This document shows positions 17,237 through 26,244 of a stretch of DNA of 64,000 bases, in pieces. The notes under the pieces were generated by a model, which worked only from the letters and a program-made list of their open reading frames with translations, was not told the origin of the DNA and ran no database searches. The stretch is from Methylobacter sp. (GTDB lineage Bacteria; Pseudomonadota; Gammaproteobacteria; Methylococcales; Methylomonadaceae). Each line of letters opens with the position of its first letter. Within the stretch, counting starts at the first letter, position 1. The position numbers and the translations under genes were made by a program. The DNA is taken from contig JAURYJ010000042.1 in the NCBI GenBank assembly GCA_030653985.1, forward strand, positions 1 to 64,000, given 5' to 3'.

Positions 17237-17965
17237 ATGAAAATGACCAAGATTTATGAAGGATCACACCAATGGATTATGTTTGGAAGGGATGAAGGTA
17301 AACCCGCTAATATAATCGATACCAACCAATATGTGGTGCGCACGGCTAATCGATGCCTACTTTTGGATCCAGGTGGTGCCGAGCTATTTGCGCCGATGAT
17401 GGCAGCGGTATTGCATCATGCGCCGGTGGATCAAATAACGGATCTGTTCGCTTCACATCAGGACCCTGATGTCATCTCATCACTGGGTTTGTGGGACCAG
17501 GCGTTAACCAATGCCAAACTTCATGCGCCGGCTATTTGGGAGGGATTCTTGCGGCATTACAGCTGTGAATCAATAGAATATGTCCCTATTCCAGATAATG
17601 GTGGAACCATTAAACTGGACTCTGTGGAATTGCAGATCATTCCTGCCCATTATTTGCATTCGCCCGGTAATTTTCATGTCTATGACCCGCAGGCTAAAAT
17701 TTTGATGACAGGGGATATCGGAGCCGCTTTTGAAGCGCCCGATGCCCCCGTGTTTGTTGATAATTTCAGCGCACATGTTGAAAAAATGCGTCATTGGCAT
17801 CAACGAATGATGCCGTCAAATCAGGCCAAGAGAGTCTGGATTGAACGGGTAAGAAATCTGGATATAGATATTTTGGCTCCACAGCATGGGCGGATGTTTA
17901 AAGGTGATGATGTCAAACGCTTTTTAGACTGGTTTGATGCATTACAGGTAGGTATTGCCGTTTAA
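17237..17965 (+). CDS. MBL-fold oxygen-binding di-iron protein (ODP-like)
   Basis: A 242-residue metallo-beta-lactamase-fold protein of the flavodiiron/ODP type. Likely iron ligands are His74, Asp76 and Asp78 (ASHQDPD), His138 or His141 (PAHYLHSPGN), Asp160 (MTGDIG) and His217 (APQHGRMF). It has no flavodoxin domain. An ODP beside chemotaxis genes in Treponema denticola acts as an oxygen/iron sensor that changes CheA activity. The placement at the end of this cluster suggests the same job, perhaps together with the receptor-like protein before it. Other MBL hydrolase roles cannot be excluded. A strong stem-loop follows. Confidence 0.8.
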   Translation: MKMTKIYEGSHQWIMFGRDEGKPANIIDTNQYVVRTANRCLLLDPGGAELFAPMMAAVLHHAPVDQITDLFASHQDPDVISSLGLWDQALTNAKLHAPAIWEGFLRHYSCESIEYVPIPDNGGTIKLDSVELQIIPAHYLHSPGNFHVYDPQAKILMTGDIGAAFEAPDAPVFVDNFSAHVEKMRHWHQRMMPSNQAKRVWIERVRNLDIDILAPQHGRMFKGDDVKRFLDWFDALQVGIAV

Positions 17966-18007
17966 TCAATTTCAACCTGCTGAAGTCAACAAAAAATTTA
18001 AAAAAAG

Positions 18008-18032
18008 GGGAGCCTAATAGATTTAGGCTCCC
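18008..18032. terminator. Bidirectional stem-loop ending the chemotaxis cluster
   Basis: A perfect 10-bp stem GGGAGCCTAA/TTAGGCTCCC with a 5-base loop, preceded by a run of A. It lies 42 bases after the ODP gene. The plus-strand T-run is short, so termination strength is uncertain. Confidence 0.7.
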
Positions 18033-18093
18033 TTACCAAGAGGCTCTACTAGATAACTTAAAATATATTTAAATGTATTCGATAATGTAATTT

Positions 18094-18702
18094 ATGAATA
18101 CATATAGACCCCATGAATTTGGCAAGCTGATAGGCAAATCCACCCATACCTTACAAGTATGGGATAGAAAAGGCATTCTAAAAGCGCATCGGTCGCCTAC
18201 TAATAGGCGGTTCTATACGCATGACCAGCTTTCAGACATTATGGGCGTTAAAGCCGATAAGCGCATAGCCGTTAGTTATTGCCGCGTGTCCAGTCCTGGA
18301 CAAAAAGACGACCTGCTTGCACAACAAAAAGCAGTGGCCGATTTCTGCATAGGCGCGGGTATTGCCGTTGATGAAGCCATCGTTGAAGTGGGCGGCGGCT
18401 TGAATTTAAAAAGAAAGCAGTTTGTCAGGATGATGTCCTTGGTTGAAGCCAGGGCAATCCATACCTTAGTTATCGCACATAAGGACAGGCTTGCCCGTTT
18501 TGGCATGGACTGGTTTGAACATTATCTTGAACAACACGGCTGCAAGCTGGTCATCATTAATAACGAGGCGTTATCGCCCGAGTCAGAAATGGTGCAAGAC
18601 TTAATGGCGATTATCCAGTGTTTTTCGTGCCGGTTATACGGCCTGCGCCGCTATAAGAAAATCATCAAAGGAGCGATCAGTGATAACACAGATAGCGTTT
18701 AG
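18094..18702 (+). CDS. tnpA: IS607-family serine recombinase TnpA
   Basis: A 202-residue IS607-type transposase. A MerR-like winged helix-turn-helix fills residues 1-50, and the serine recombinase domain follows with the catalytic Ser66 in YCRVSSPGQ and the arginine motif HKDRLARFG. IS607 enzymes move DNA through a circular intermediate with little target choice and no target duplication. The gene is intact and overlaps the downstream tnpB by 23 bases, the usual IS607 layout. Element ends cannot be fixed without comparison to an empty site. Confidence 0.93.
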   Translation: MNTYRPHEFGKLIGKSTHTLQVWDRKGILKAHRSPTNRRFYTHDQLSDIMGVKADKRIAVSYCRVSSPGQKDDLLAQQKAVADFCIGAGIAVDEAIVEVGGGLNLKRKQFVRMMSLVEARAIHTLVIAHKDRLARFGMDWFEHYLEQHGCKLVIINNEALSPESEMVQDLMAIIQCFSCRLYGLRRYKKIIKGAISDNTDSV

Positions 18703-20023
18703 CGATAACCTTAACCCAGGCAAGTTTGCGGCCCTGACCGAGCAGGCCGAACGCCTTGGCGTTATTCGCAGCGAGGTCTGGCAACGCTTCGGTTCTATTA
18801 ACGGTGTGGGTCTGCGCGACAGAACCATCCGGGATAACTGGCTAAAACAGGGCAAGCCGTTCAACGTCGGCGCAACGCCCTGGAAACAAACCTTGTGCGA
18901 TGCGATAGGCGACATCAAAGCCTGTCGGGAAGCTGCAAAATTTAACGTAAAACAGGCCATCCGTCGGCACAGCAACGATAAAGACGAACAAAAGCGCCTG
19001 TACACCTTGTTGAAATCTGACAACTACCGGGATGACCGCTATCTGTCGCGCATCATGCGCAAATATTACCAACGCGGCCATAACCATACTTACAATCAAA
19101 TCATCGTGCGCTCAGATGATTACACCGTGTTCGTGTTAGCTAAAAAAGTCTGGATCAAGATTCCCAGCCTGATTAAAGGCAAACGCATTGCCATTCCCTT
19201 AAGCACCCGCGTAGCGCCTAAAGGCAACCTGCGGATTAACAATAAAGTGGAAGTCCATTACGCCGCTGACATGATTCTTAGCCATGATTGTGGCGGCCAA
19301 ACCATTGGCGTAGATAAAGGTTATACCGAAGTGTTGACCGACTCAGATGGTGTGCATCATGGCGTTACCCTGGGTGCTGTTTTAACAAAAGAATCAGACC
19401 GGCTAAAGCTGAAATATCAGCGCCGCAACAAATTAAAAGCAATTGCCAAAAAGAAACCCTGGGTGACTCAACATAACTTGGGGCGCAAGAAACTGGACAA
19501 ACAAGCCGTCAACCACCAATCCAGCGTTAGGACGCTGGTGCATGAAGCCGTTAATCACGTCATTGATAAAGCGGCGGTGATTGTCACCGAAGATTTAACC
19601 TCACCGATTGCCGGAAAGAAATTCAGCAAAAATGTGAGCCGCCGCTTGTCCGCCTGGACAAAAGGCGTTATTGCCCATGCTATAGAAAATGCATCTCGCC
19701 GTAGAGGTTCTACGGTCGTTTACATCAATGCTGCATACACCTCACAAATGGATTCTTGCGACGGCTCCCTTTCGGGGAAACGCTGCGGGGAGAAGTTTTA
19801 TCGAGAAAACGGGGAGGTGTTGCAGGCGGATGTCAACGCTGCACGCAACGTCTTAGCAAGACTCCACGACTCAGAGATCGGTCGATGGACACCTTATAAA
19901 CAGGTCAAGTCCATCTTGCTAAAACGGAACAGTGCCAATCGGTTGAAACTGCTCAACCAGGATTCCAGTTGCAGGTTGAAAAACCTATCAACGGAAAGCG
20001 AATTACTTAATGCGTATGTTTGA
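18680..20023 (+). CDS. tnpB: TnpB-related RNA-guided nuclease of the IS607 element, atypical zinc finger
   Basis: A 447-residue TnpB relative with a RuvC-like nuclease core: Asp212 (IGVDKGYTE), Glu304 (VTEDLTS) and Asp384 (LQADVNAARN). Typical TnpB has a four-cysteine zinc finger between the last two. Here only Cys360 and Cys369 remain, and the second pair is replaced by FYRENG. The N-terminal 190 residues differ from common IS605 TnpB. It appears to belong to a TnpB-related accessory group with a similar VLQAD...KVKSILL ending. The GTG start follows AAAGGAG. The downstream bases to about 20160 may encode its guide RNA. Confidence 0.85.
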   Translation: MITQIAFSDNLNPGKFAALTEQAERLGVIRSEVWQRFGSINGVGLRDRTIRDNWLKQGKPFNVGATPWKQTLCDAIGDIKACREAAKFNVKQAIRRHSNDKDEQKRLYTLLKSDNYRDDRYLSRIMRKYYQRGHNHTYNQIIVRSDDYTVFVLAKKVWIKIPSLIKGKRIAIPLSTRVAPKGNLRINNKVEVHYAADMILSHDCGGQTIGVDKGYTEVLTDSDGVHHGVTLGAVLTKESDRLKLKYQRRNKLKAIAKKKPWVTQHNLGRKKLDKQAVNHQSSVRTLVHEAVNHVIDKAAVIVTEDLTSPIAGKKFSKNVSRRLSAWTKGVIAHAIENASRRRGSTVVYINAAYTSQMDSCDGSLSGKRCGEKFYRENGEVLQADVNAARNVLARLHDSEIGRWTPYKQVKSILLKRNSANRLKLLNQDSSCRLKNLSTESELLNAYV

Positions 20024-20201
20024 GTACAAAATTAAGAGCAGTAAGTGCCAGGCTTAGTCGTTCATCTGAGTGTAACCGAAAGACTCACCATCAACGGCTT
20101 ATAACCTTGGGCTGGTCAGGCTTAAGTTGGTAGTCTAAGACGCTTTGTTTTATGGTATTCTAGGCGGCTAGCTTTTTTTGGTTAAATTCTCATATCACTT
20201 T
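20024..20201 (+). other. Candidate guide-RNA/right-end region of the IS607 element
   Basis: No gene is seen in the 178 bases between tnpB and trpF. In characterised elements the TnpB guide RNA spans the 3' end of tnpB and the right end of the element, so this stretch is where it would lie. I could not recognise a clear stem pattern or the exact boundary. The trpF promoter may also be here. Confidence 0.3.
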
Positions 20202-20834
20202 ATGCGAACTCGCGTTAAAATTTGCGGTTTTACCCGTGTTGAAGATGCCGTTTGTGCGGCTCAATTAGGTGTCGATGCCATTGGTTTGGTGTTTTATCCG
20301 CCCAGTCCACGGCATGTCGGTATTGAACAAGCGGTTGAAATTGTTAAGGCCTTGCCGGCGTTTGTTACGGTCGTCGCTTTATTTGTCGATGAGCAGGAGT
20401 CACGGATACGCGAGGTTTTGGCGCAGGTACCGGTAGATTGCCTGCAATTTCATGGCGATGAGCCGGCCGATGCTTGCAGGTTATATGGCAAACGTTATAT
20501 GAAAGCCCTGCGAATGCAAGATGGTATCGATATTCCAGGTCTGGCTTTGCACTATCATGATGCAGCAGGATTGCTGTTGGATGCGTATCATCCGGGAGCG
20601 AAAGGCGGTACCGGCAGCCGATTTGATTGGAACAGGATTCCTCAATATTGTCAGTTGCCTATCGTGTTGGCGGGTGGTTTGGATGAGAATAATGCCAGGC
20701 AGGCGGTGCAGGCAGTCAGGCCCTATGCTGTGGATATCAGCAGTGGTGTAGAAGTAGAAAAAGGTGTTAAGGATGCGCTAAAAATGGCGGCATTCATACG
20801 TGAAGTTAATGAGGGTGACAGAATACTACTATGA
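20202..20834 (+). CDS. trpF: Phosphoribosylanthranilate isomerase
   Basis: TrpF catalyses the Amadori rearrangement of phosphoribosylanthranilate in tryptophan synthesis. The single TIM-barrel domain begins [12 protein letters not shown], with the catalytic Cys in KICG, and contains FHGDE and [11 protein letters not shown] chose ATG 20202; the in-frame TTG 20178 would add eight unconserved residues. The length is 210 residues. The stop overlaps trpB by 4 bases (ATGA), so trpF, trpB and trpA form one coupled operon. Confidence 0.96.
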   Translation: MRTRVKICGFTRVEDAVCAAQLGVDAIGLVFYPPSPRHVGIEQAVEIVKALPAFVTVVALFVDEQESRIREVLAQVPVDCLQFHGDEPADACRLYGKRYMKALRMQDGIDIPGLALHYHDAAGLLLDAYHPGAKGGTGSRFDWNRIPQYCQLPIVLAGGLDENNARQAVQAVRPYAVDISSGVEVEKGVKDALKMAAFIREVNEGDRILL

Positions 20835-22033
20835 CAGAAAAATATAATATGCCCGATGAGCGGGGACACTTTGGCCCTTACGGCGGAATGTTTGTTGGAG
20901 AAACATTGATGCTGCCGATTCAGGAATTGAATGCTGCATACCAGCAGTATTTAAAAGATCCTGAATTCATAGCGGAACTGGATGCCGATTTAACGCATTA
21001 CGTAGGCAGGCCTTCGCCTCTATATCACGCTGAACGCTGGAGTCGCGAGTTGGGCGGCGCGCAGATTTATCTGAAACGCGAAGACCTTAATCATACCGGC
21101 GCACATAAAATAAACAACACGGTTGGACAGGCTTTATTGGCCAAACGTATGGGCAAGACGCGCATTATCGCTGAAACCGGAGCCGGTCAGCATGGTGTGG
21201 CGACAGCGACCGTTGCCGCCAGATTGGGTCTGGAGTGCGTGATTTACATGGGCGCTGTCGATGTTGTCAGGCAGTCTTTAAATGTGTATCGGATGAAGTT
21301 ATTAGGCGCGACCGTGGTGCCCGTTGAATCCGGTTCAAAAACGCTAAAAGATGCGTTGAACGAAGCGCTCAGAGATTGGGTGACCAATGTCGACAATACC
21401 TTTTATATTATCGGCACGGTTGCAGGTCCGCATCCCTATCCTGCGATGGTCAGGGATTTTCAGGCCATCATCGGCCGCGAAGCGAAGCAACAATGCCTGA
21501 ATCAAGTCGGACGCTTGCCTGATGCACTGGTTGCCTGTGTCGGCGGCGGATCAAACGCCATCGGTTTGTTTTATCCGTTTATAGATGACCATTCGGTCAA
21601 AATGATCGGTGTTGAAGCCGCGGGGGACGGCGTTGAAACCGGGCGTCACTCGGCACCGTTATGCGCAGGTCGTCCGGGCGTACTGCATGGCAATCGTACT
21701 TATCTAATGGAAGATGACGATGGTGAAATTATCGAGACGCACTCCATTTCGGCCGGTTTGGATTACCCTGGCGTAGGCCCCGAACATGCCTGGTTGAAAG
21801 ATACCGGCAGGGCTGAATATGTCAATATTACCGATACTGAGGCGCTGGAAGGTTTCCACGCATTAACCCGAATGGAAGGCATTATTCCGGCATTGGAATC
21901 GAGTCATGCAATGGCTTACACGATGAAGCTGGCGCCAACTATGAAAAAAGACGAAATTATCATCGTCTGCTTGTCAGGTCGCGGCGATAAAGATATGCAG
22001 ACCATGGCGCAACGCGAGGGAATAGAACTGTGA
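20831..22033 (+). CDS. trpB: Tryptophan synthase beta chain
   Basis: TrpB joins indole, channelled from TrpA, with serine using pyridoxal phosphate. The PLP lysine is in [12 protein letters not shown], the phosphate-binding loop is [10 protein letters not shown], and ETGAGQHG is intact. The length of 400 residues is normal for the TrpB1 type. It overlaps trpF and trpA by 4 bases each. Confidence 0.98.
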   Translation: MTEKYNMPDERGHFGPYGGMFVGETLMLPIQELNAAYQQYLKDPEFIAELDADLTHYVGRPSPLYHAERWSRELGGAQIYLKREDLNHTGAHKINNTVGQALLAKRMGKTRIIAETGAGQHGVATATVAARLGLECVIYMGAVDVVRQSLNVYRMKLLGATVVPVESGSKTLKDALNEALRDWVTNVDNTFYIIGTVAGPHPYPAMVRDFQAIIGREAKQQCLNQVGRLPDALVACVGGGSNAIGLFYPFIDDHSVKMIGVEAAGDGVETGRHSAPLCAGRPGVLHGNRTYLMEDDDGEIIETHSISAGLDYPGVGPEHAWLKDTGRAEYVNITDTEALEGFHALTRMEGIIPALESSHAMAYTMKLAPTMKKDEIIIVCLSGRGDKDMQTMAQREGIEL

Positions 22034-22833
22034 GTCGATTAGCTGCAACATTTGAAGCGTTAGCCAAAACAGGCCGGAAGGCGTTAATCCCGTTTATTAC
22101 CGCAGGCGATCCTAACCCCGAGTTCACCTTGCCGCTGATGCATGCAATGGTTGAGGCGGGTGTCGATGTGATTGAGTTGGGTGTACCGTTTTCTGATCCT
22201 ATGGCAGACGGGCCGGTTATTCAGCGAGCCAGTGAGCGTGCTTTAGACTATAAAATGAGCTTAAGACGCGTCTTGGCGATTGCAACAGAATTTAGAAAAA
22301 CCAATCAACAAACCCCAGTCGTGCTAATGGGCTACGTGAATCCTATTGAAGCTATGGGGTATGAAGATTTTGCCAATGCCGCGCAACGCGCCGAGATTGA
22401 CGGCGTTTTAACGGTTGATTTGCCGCCTGAAGAAGCGGAAGAATGCGTATCCTTGTTAAAGGCGCGGGACATTGATCCGATTTTTTTATTGGCACCCAAC
22501 AGCACCGATGAGCGCATTAAAAAGATGGATGTCGCAGGTTCAGGTTATCTTTATTACGTTTCACTGAAAGGCGTCACCGGTGCCGGACATTTAAATGTTG
22601 CCGATGTCGAAGCCAAGCTTAAGCAAATCAAGACGAATACCCGTCTGCCTGTGGCTGTTGGTTTTGGTGTTAAGGACGCACAAACAGCAAAGACGGTTGC
22701 CAGTTTGGGTGACGGTGTGGTTGTCGGCAGCGCCCTGATCAGCAAAATTGAGGCGAATCTGGGTGATCCGGAGCGTGCCAAAAGAGAGATAGTCGATTTG
22801 TTGGTCGCCATGCGCCAGGCAATGGATAACTAA
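22030..22833 (+). CDS. trpA: Tryptophan synthase alpha chain
   Basis: TrpA cleaves indole-3-glycerol phosphate to indole and glyceraldehyde-3-phosphate. The catalytic Glu is in [17 protein letters not shown] and Asp in [12 protein letters not shown]; the phosphate site GFGVKDA is present. The start is GTG inside the trpB stop (GTGA overlap). The length of 267 residues is normal. accD starts 70 bases later, a common order in this group. Confidence 0.97.
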   Translation: MSRLAATFEALAKTGRKALIPFITAGDPNPEFTLPLMHAMVEAGVDVIELGVPFSDPMADGPVIQRASERALDYKMSLRRVLAIATEFRKTNQQTPVVLMGYVNPIEAMGYEDFANAAQRAEIDGVLTVDLPPEEAEECVSLLKARDIDPIFLLAPNSTDERIKKMDVAGSGYLYYVSLKGVTGAGHLNVADVEAKLKQIKTNTRLPVAVGFGVKDAQTAKTVASLGDGVVVGSALISKIEANLGDPERAKREIVDLLVAMRQAMDN

Positions 22834-22903
22834 AGGATAGATAGCTAGGATGGGCTGACCTAAGGAGTCCCATCAAACAATAGCAACACTAAAGGGCAGA
22901 TGA

Positions 22904-23872
22904 ATGAGTTGGTTTGAAAAGTTAATCCCTTCAACAATTAGAACGGAAGGGTCGAATAAAAAAGGCACTGTACCTGAAGGATTGTGGAATAAGTGCCAGA
23001 GTTGTAATGCGATTCTTTACAACACGGAACTGGAAAGAAACTTCAGCGTTTGCCCAAAATGTGAGCATCACATGCGGATTTCCGCCAGAACGCGGTTGAC
23101 CATGTTTCTGGATGAGGGCGACCAGGAAGAAATAGGTAAAAATGTGAAGCCTATCGACCCCTTAAAATTCAAAGACAGTAAAAAATATAAAGACAGAATT
23201 ACTCAAGCGCAAAAACAGACGAAAGAAAATGATGCGCTGGTGGTGATCAAAGGTCAGCTAAAAGGTCAGGATATTGTTGCAGCGGCTTTTGATTTCGCCT
23301 TTATGGGCGGATCAATGGGATCTGTGGTCGGCGAAAAATTTGTTCGTGGCGTCAACAAAAGTCTGGAGCTGGGCGTTCCGTTTATTGTGTTTACGGCCAG
23401 CGGCGGTGCGCGTATGCAGGAGTCGCTGTTTTCATTGTTTCAGATGGCCAAAACCAGTGCGGTATTGGCTAAATTATCCGATGCCGGTCTTCCGTATATA
23501 TCGTTCATGACCGACCCGACTATGGGCGGCGTTTCAGCCAGTTTGGCTATGCTGGGCGACATTAATGTTGCCGAACCCAATGCCTTGATCGGTTTTGCAG
23601 GTCCGCGGGTAATCGAGCAAACCGTTCGTGAAAAACTGCCGGAAGGCTTTCAGCGTAGCGAGTTTTTACAGGAGCATGGCGCTATCGATATGATTATCGA
23701 CCGACGTGAAATGCGCGATAAGATTGCCGGTATCTTGGCGCTGCTGATGGCGGGTAGAGACATTGCAGTGCAAATCCCCCTCAATCCCCCTTTAACAAAG
23801 GGGGAAGCCGAAGGCGCAGGGGGATGTCAAGTTGAAACGGATGATGAGCGTCGCCCGGATCAGGAAGACTGA
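22904..23872 (+). CDS. accD: Acetyl-CoA carboxylase carboxyltransferase subunit beta
   Basis: AccD, with AccA, transfers the carboxyl group from biotin to acetyl-CoA in the first step of fatty-acid synthesis. The N-terminal zinc ribbon (CQSCN and CPKCEHH) and the crotonase-type core with [10 protein letters not shown] are intact. The conserved part ends near residue 287 at [10 protein letters not shown]. The last 35 residues come largely from a palindromic dispersed repeat (23773-23826) read in frame as [17 protein letters not shown]. AccD tails vary between species, so activity is probably unaffected. Confidence 0.96.
   Translation: MSWFEKLIPSTIRTEGSNKKGTVPEGLWNKCQSCNAILYNTELERNFSVCPKCEHHMRISARTRLTMFLDEGDQEEIGKNVKPIDPLKFKDSKKYKDRITQAQKQTKENDALVVIKGQLKGQDIVAAAFDFAFMGGSMGSVVGEKFVRGVNKSLELGVPFIVFTASGGARMQESLFSLFQMAKTSAVLAKLSDAGLPYISFMTDPTMGGVSASLAMLGDINVAEPNALIGFAGPRVIEQTVREKLPEGFQRSEFLQEHGAIDMIIDRREMRDKIAGILALLMAGRDIAVQIPLNPPLTKGEAEGAGGCQVETDDERRPDQED
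23773..23826. repeat. Palindromic dispersed repeat forming the accD tail
   Basis: Nested inverted repeats: an inner stem CCCCCTTT/AAAGGGGG (23786-23804 region) and an outer ATCCCCCT/AGGGGGAT pair. This C-rich/G-rich pattern is common as a dispersed intergenic repeat in many bacterial genomes. Here it sits inside the coding sequence without breaking the frame. Confidence 0.75.
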
Positions 23873-23887
23873 TATTGTTGTCGGTTA

Positions 23888-25159
23888 ATGAGACGTTTTG
23901 ATTCGTTAGAGGCTTGGTTGAAGTGGCAGGAAAGCTTGCATCCTTTAGCCATCGATTTGGGTTTGGAGCGGGCGGCGCAGGTTTTTCATGCGCTTAATCC
24001 CGATTATGCCAAGCCTCCAACTATTACGGTCGCCGGAACCAATGGCAAAGGCTCGTCTGTTGCTTATCTTGAGGCTATCTACACGGCGCAAGGCTATCGG
24101 GTAGGAGCTTATACGTCGCCGCATATCCTGAAATATAATGAAAGAATAAAAATTGACGGCAAACCGGTGTCGGATGACAAAATTTGCGAGGCATTTGCAA
24201 GAATAGAGTCGGTACGAGGCAATACTTCATTAAGCTACTTTGAATTTGGTACACTGGCCGCATTGGATATATTTTTCCGTGCCGGAGTCGATATTCAATT
24301 GCTTGAAGTTGGTTTGGGCGGGCGATTGGATGCCGTTAACATTGTCGATCCCGATGTGGCATTGATCACCAGTATCAGTATTGATCATATTGAATGGCTG
24401 GGCGGTACGCGAGAAGCCATAGGACGGGAAAAAGCCGGTATTTTTCGAGCGGGAATTCCCGCTGTCATCGGCGATCCGGCCCCCCCGGAATCATTACTAC
24501 AGAGCGCCCTTGAACAGCATACCCTGCTGTATTGTCTCGGTAAGGATTTTGGCTTTAAAAAGCAGGCAACAGGATGGGATTGGTTCTCTGCCGACCGGCA
24601 AATGTTACAATTGCCTGAACCGGGGTTAAAAGGTGAGCATCAGTATCGTAATGCCTCGGCGGTTATTTTGGCGGTGACCAAGATGGCTGAGGTTTTGCCG
24701 GTTACTGAAGCATCGATTAAGCAGGGACTGGAAAATGTCCAGTTAGCGGGTCGATTTCAATTGATTGATGGCGAAATTCCGGTGTTGCTGGATGTGGGGC
24801 ATAACCCTCAGGCAGTCCGAACATTGGTTGATTACGTGACGGCTGTTTTTCCCGGAAGACGCATTCATGCTGTTTTTTCAATGATGAAAGACAAGGACAT
24901 AGCGGGAGTCCTTGAAATTATGAATCTGGTGGTTTACGACTGGTTTTTTGCGCCTTTGGCAAATCCTAGAGCGGTTACGGAACCGGTTATGCGTGAGATT
25001 TTTTCACAAAGTTCGGTGTCCAGGGTTTCTTTTGGTTTTTCTGGTTTTACTGAAGCATTTACTGCGGCAAAAAGCCAGTCAAGAGAAGGTGATTTGTTAT
25101 TGGTTTTTGGATCTTTCTTTTTGGTATCTGATTGCTTGGTTGAATTTGAGAATAAGTGA
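23888..25159 (+). CDS. folC: Bifunctional folylpolyglutamate/dihydrofolate synthase
   Basis: FolC adds glutamate to dihydropteroate and extends folate polyglutamate tails. The P-loop is VAGTNGKGSSVAYLE; the Mur-ligase-type core includes YTSPHILKYNERIKIDG and SIDHIEWLGGTREAIGREKAGIF. The length of 423 residues is normal. It lies 15 bases after accD, in the usual accD-folC-dedD order. Confidence 0.96.
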   Translation: MRRFDSLEAWLKWQESLHPLAIDLGLERAAQVFHALNPDYAKPPTITVAGTNGKGSSVAYLEAIYTAQGYRVGAYTSPHILKYNERIKIDGKPVSDDKICEAFARIESVRGNTSLSYFEFGTLAALDIFFRAGVDIQLLEVGLGGRLDAVNIVDPDVALITSISIDHIEWLGGTREAIGREKAGIFRAGIPAVIGDPAPPESLLQSALEQHTLLYCLGKDFGFKKQATGWDWFSADRQMLQLPEPGLKGEHQYRNASAVILAVTKMAEVLPVTEASIKQGLENVQLAGRFQLIDGEIPVLLDVGHNPQAVRTLVDYVTAVFPGRRIHAVFSMMKDKDIAGVLEIMNLVVYDWFFAPLANPRAVTEPVMREIFSQSSVSRVSFGFSGFTEAFTAAKSQSREGDLLLVFGSFFLVSDCLVEFENK

Positions 25160-25168
25160 GTAGACGAA

Positions 25169-26005
25169 ATGGATCATGAATTAAAACAACGTTTGATTGG
25201 TGCGGTCGTTGTTACGGCCCTATGTGCAATTTTTATTCCCATGTTGTTCGATGATCCTGTCGATAATAGCGGCAAATTAGTCAGTGAACTGAGTATTCCT
25301 ACTCCAGGCTCAGATGGCCGGATTGTGCCGAGCAGTGCGGATCAGGTTTTAGGATTGCCGGATCCTGAGCCTTTATCTATCGAAAATGCCAGTGATACTT
25401 TTGAGAGTGCCGGTGTAGAAGAAGAACCTGAGAAACAGGATCGTTCCGGGGAGTCTTTGTATGCCGAATCCGAAGGTTATGCAGAGGATGCTAATACCAA
25501 AGATCTCGTTGAGCAGCCTTTATCGGCAGAGGCTACGGATGATGATGGAGAAAGCACTCAACTGGGGGATTCTCAAATAAAAACAGTGGTTAAAGTACCC
25601 GAAAAGGTTCAGAAGGTTATAGAGACGATCAAGCCAGTAACGGTTAAAAAGCCCGTGCAAGCACCAGCGACCGTTAAGCAATCGACGCCTAAACCCTCTA
25701 GTGTCACGAAGGATCTTGCTGCCGTTGTAGTGGCAGCAAAAAAACCAGTCGCTGCAGCGAAAGCGAGTTCAAAATTAGTGCGTTGGTATATTCAACTCGG
25801 TAGTTTTAGTAAAAAAGAAAATGCAGTTTCTTATTGGAAAAGCTTGAATGAACAAGGCTTACCCGCTTCGCTGGATACCGTTCAAACAGATAAGGGAACG
25901 ACCTATCGACTTCGACTAGGTCCCGAACTTGACCAGAAAAAAGCGGCCGAAATGAAGGCAAGACTGGATAAAAAGAACATAAATGCAGTTTTGATGTCTG
26001 AGTGA
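25169..26005 (+). CDS. dedD: DedD-like cell-division protein with SPOR domain
   Basis: A bitopic membrane protein of 278 residues: a short cytosolic start, one membrane helix at about 9-28, a long acidic then basic P/A/K-rich periplasmic linker, and a C-terminal SPOR domain (about 205-278, starting RWYIQLGSFSKKENA). SPOR domains bind glycan strands lacking stem peptides at the septum. It starts 9 bases after folC. In relatives cvpA follows; here only a fragment of it remains. Confidence 0.9.
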   Translation: MDHELKQRLIGAVVVTALCAIFIPMLFDDPVDNSGKLVSELSIPTPGSDGRIVPSSADQVLGLPDPEPLSIENASDTFESAGVEEEPEKQDRSGESLYAESEGYAEDANTKDLVEQPLSAEATDDDGESTQLGDSQIKTVVKVPEKVQKVIETIKPVTVKKPVQAPATVKQSTPKPSSVTKDLAAVVVAAKKPVAAAKASSKLVRWYIQLGSFSKKENAVSYWKSLNEQGLPASLDTVQTDKGTTYRLRLGPELDQKKAAEMKARLDKKNINAVLMSE

Positions 26006-26029
26006 TGAAGAACGGCAGGGGTAGAATGA

Positions 26030-26215
26030 TTGGCGCTCTTGCTCAAGGATTCCTGGTGGAAAGAATCGACATTCATTCCACCTGTTCAATTGCTCGCTGT
26101 TTGGTTGCGAGATCATTTTTCGTCAGGTATGGCGAACCACTGCATGGATGTAGGAGGTAGAGCAACGCAGGAGCAGTTGCCGAAACCATCAGTTATCGCT
26201 AATTTCTTTCGCTAA
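26030..26215 (+). pseudogene. cvpA: cvpA remnant (C-terminal stub)
   Basis: The open frame starts LALLLKDSWWKES and continues with IPPVQLLAVWLRDHF, which resembles the C-terminal end of CvpA (colicin V production/stress protein). The usual CvpA length is about 160-190 residues. Position fits: cvpA normally lies between dedD and purF. The first three quarters of the gene, with the membrane helices, are gone. After about 36 residues the frame runs into a dispersed repeat (26139-26183) and stops 11 codons later. The TTG at 26030 has no clear ribosome site, so this is probably not expressed as CvpA. Confidence 0.7.
26139..26183 (+). repeat. Dispersed ~45-bp repeat, copy in the cvpA stub
   Basis: The copy starts ACTGCATGGATGTAGG and ends GGAGCAGTTGCCGA. 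It differs from the copy at 12827-12872 by about two positions: G/A after GAT, and one G fewer in the GGG run. Confidence 0.85.
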
Positions 26216-26244
26216 TTCTTACAAATAATGCAGGTTAAAAAATA

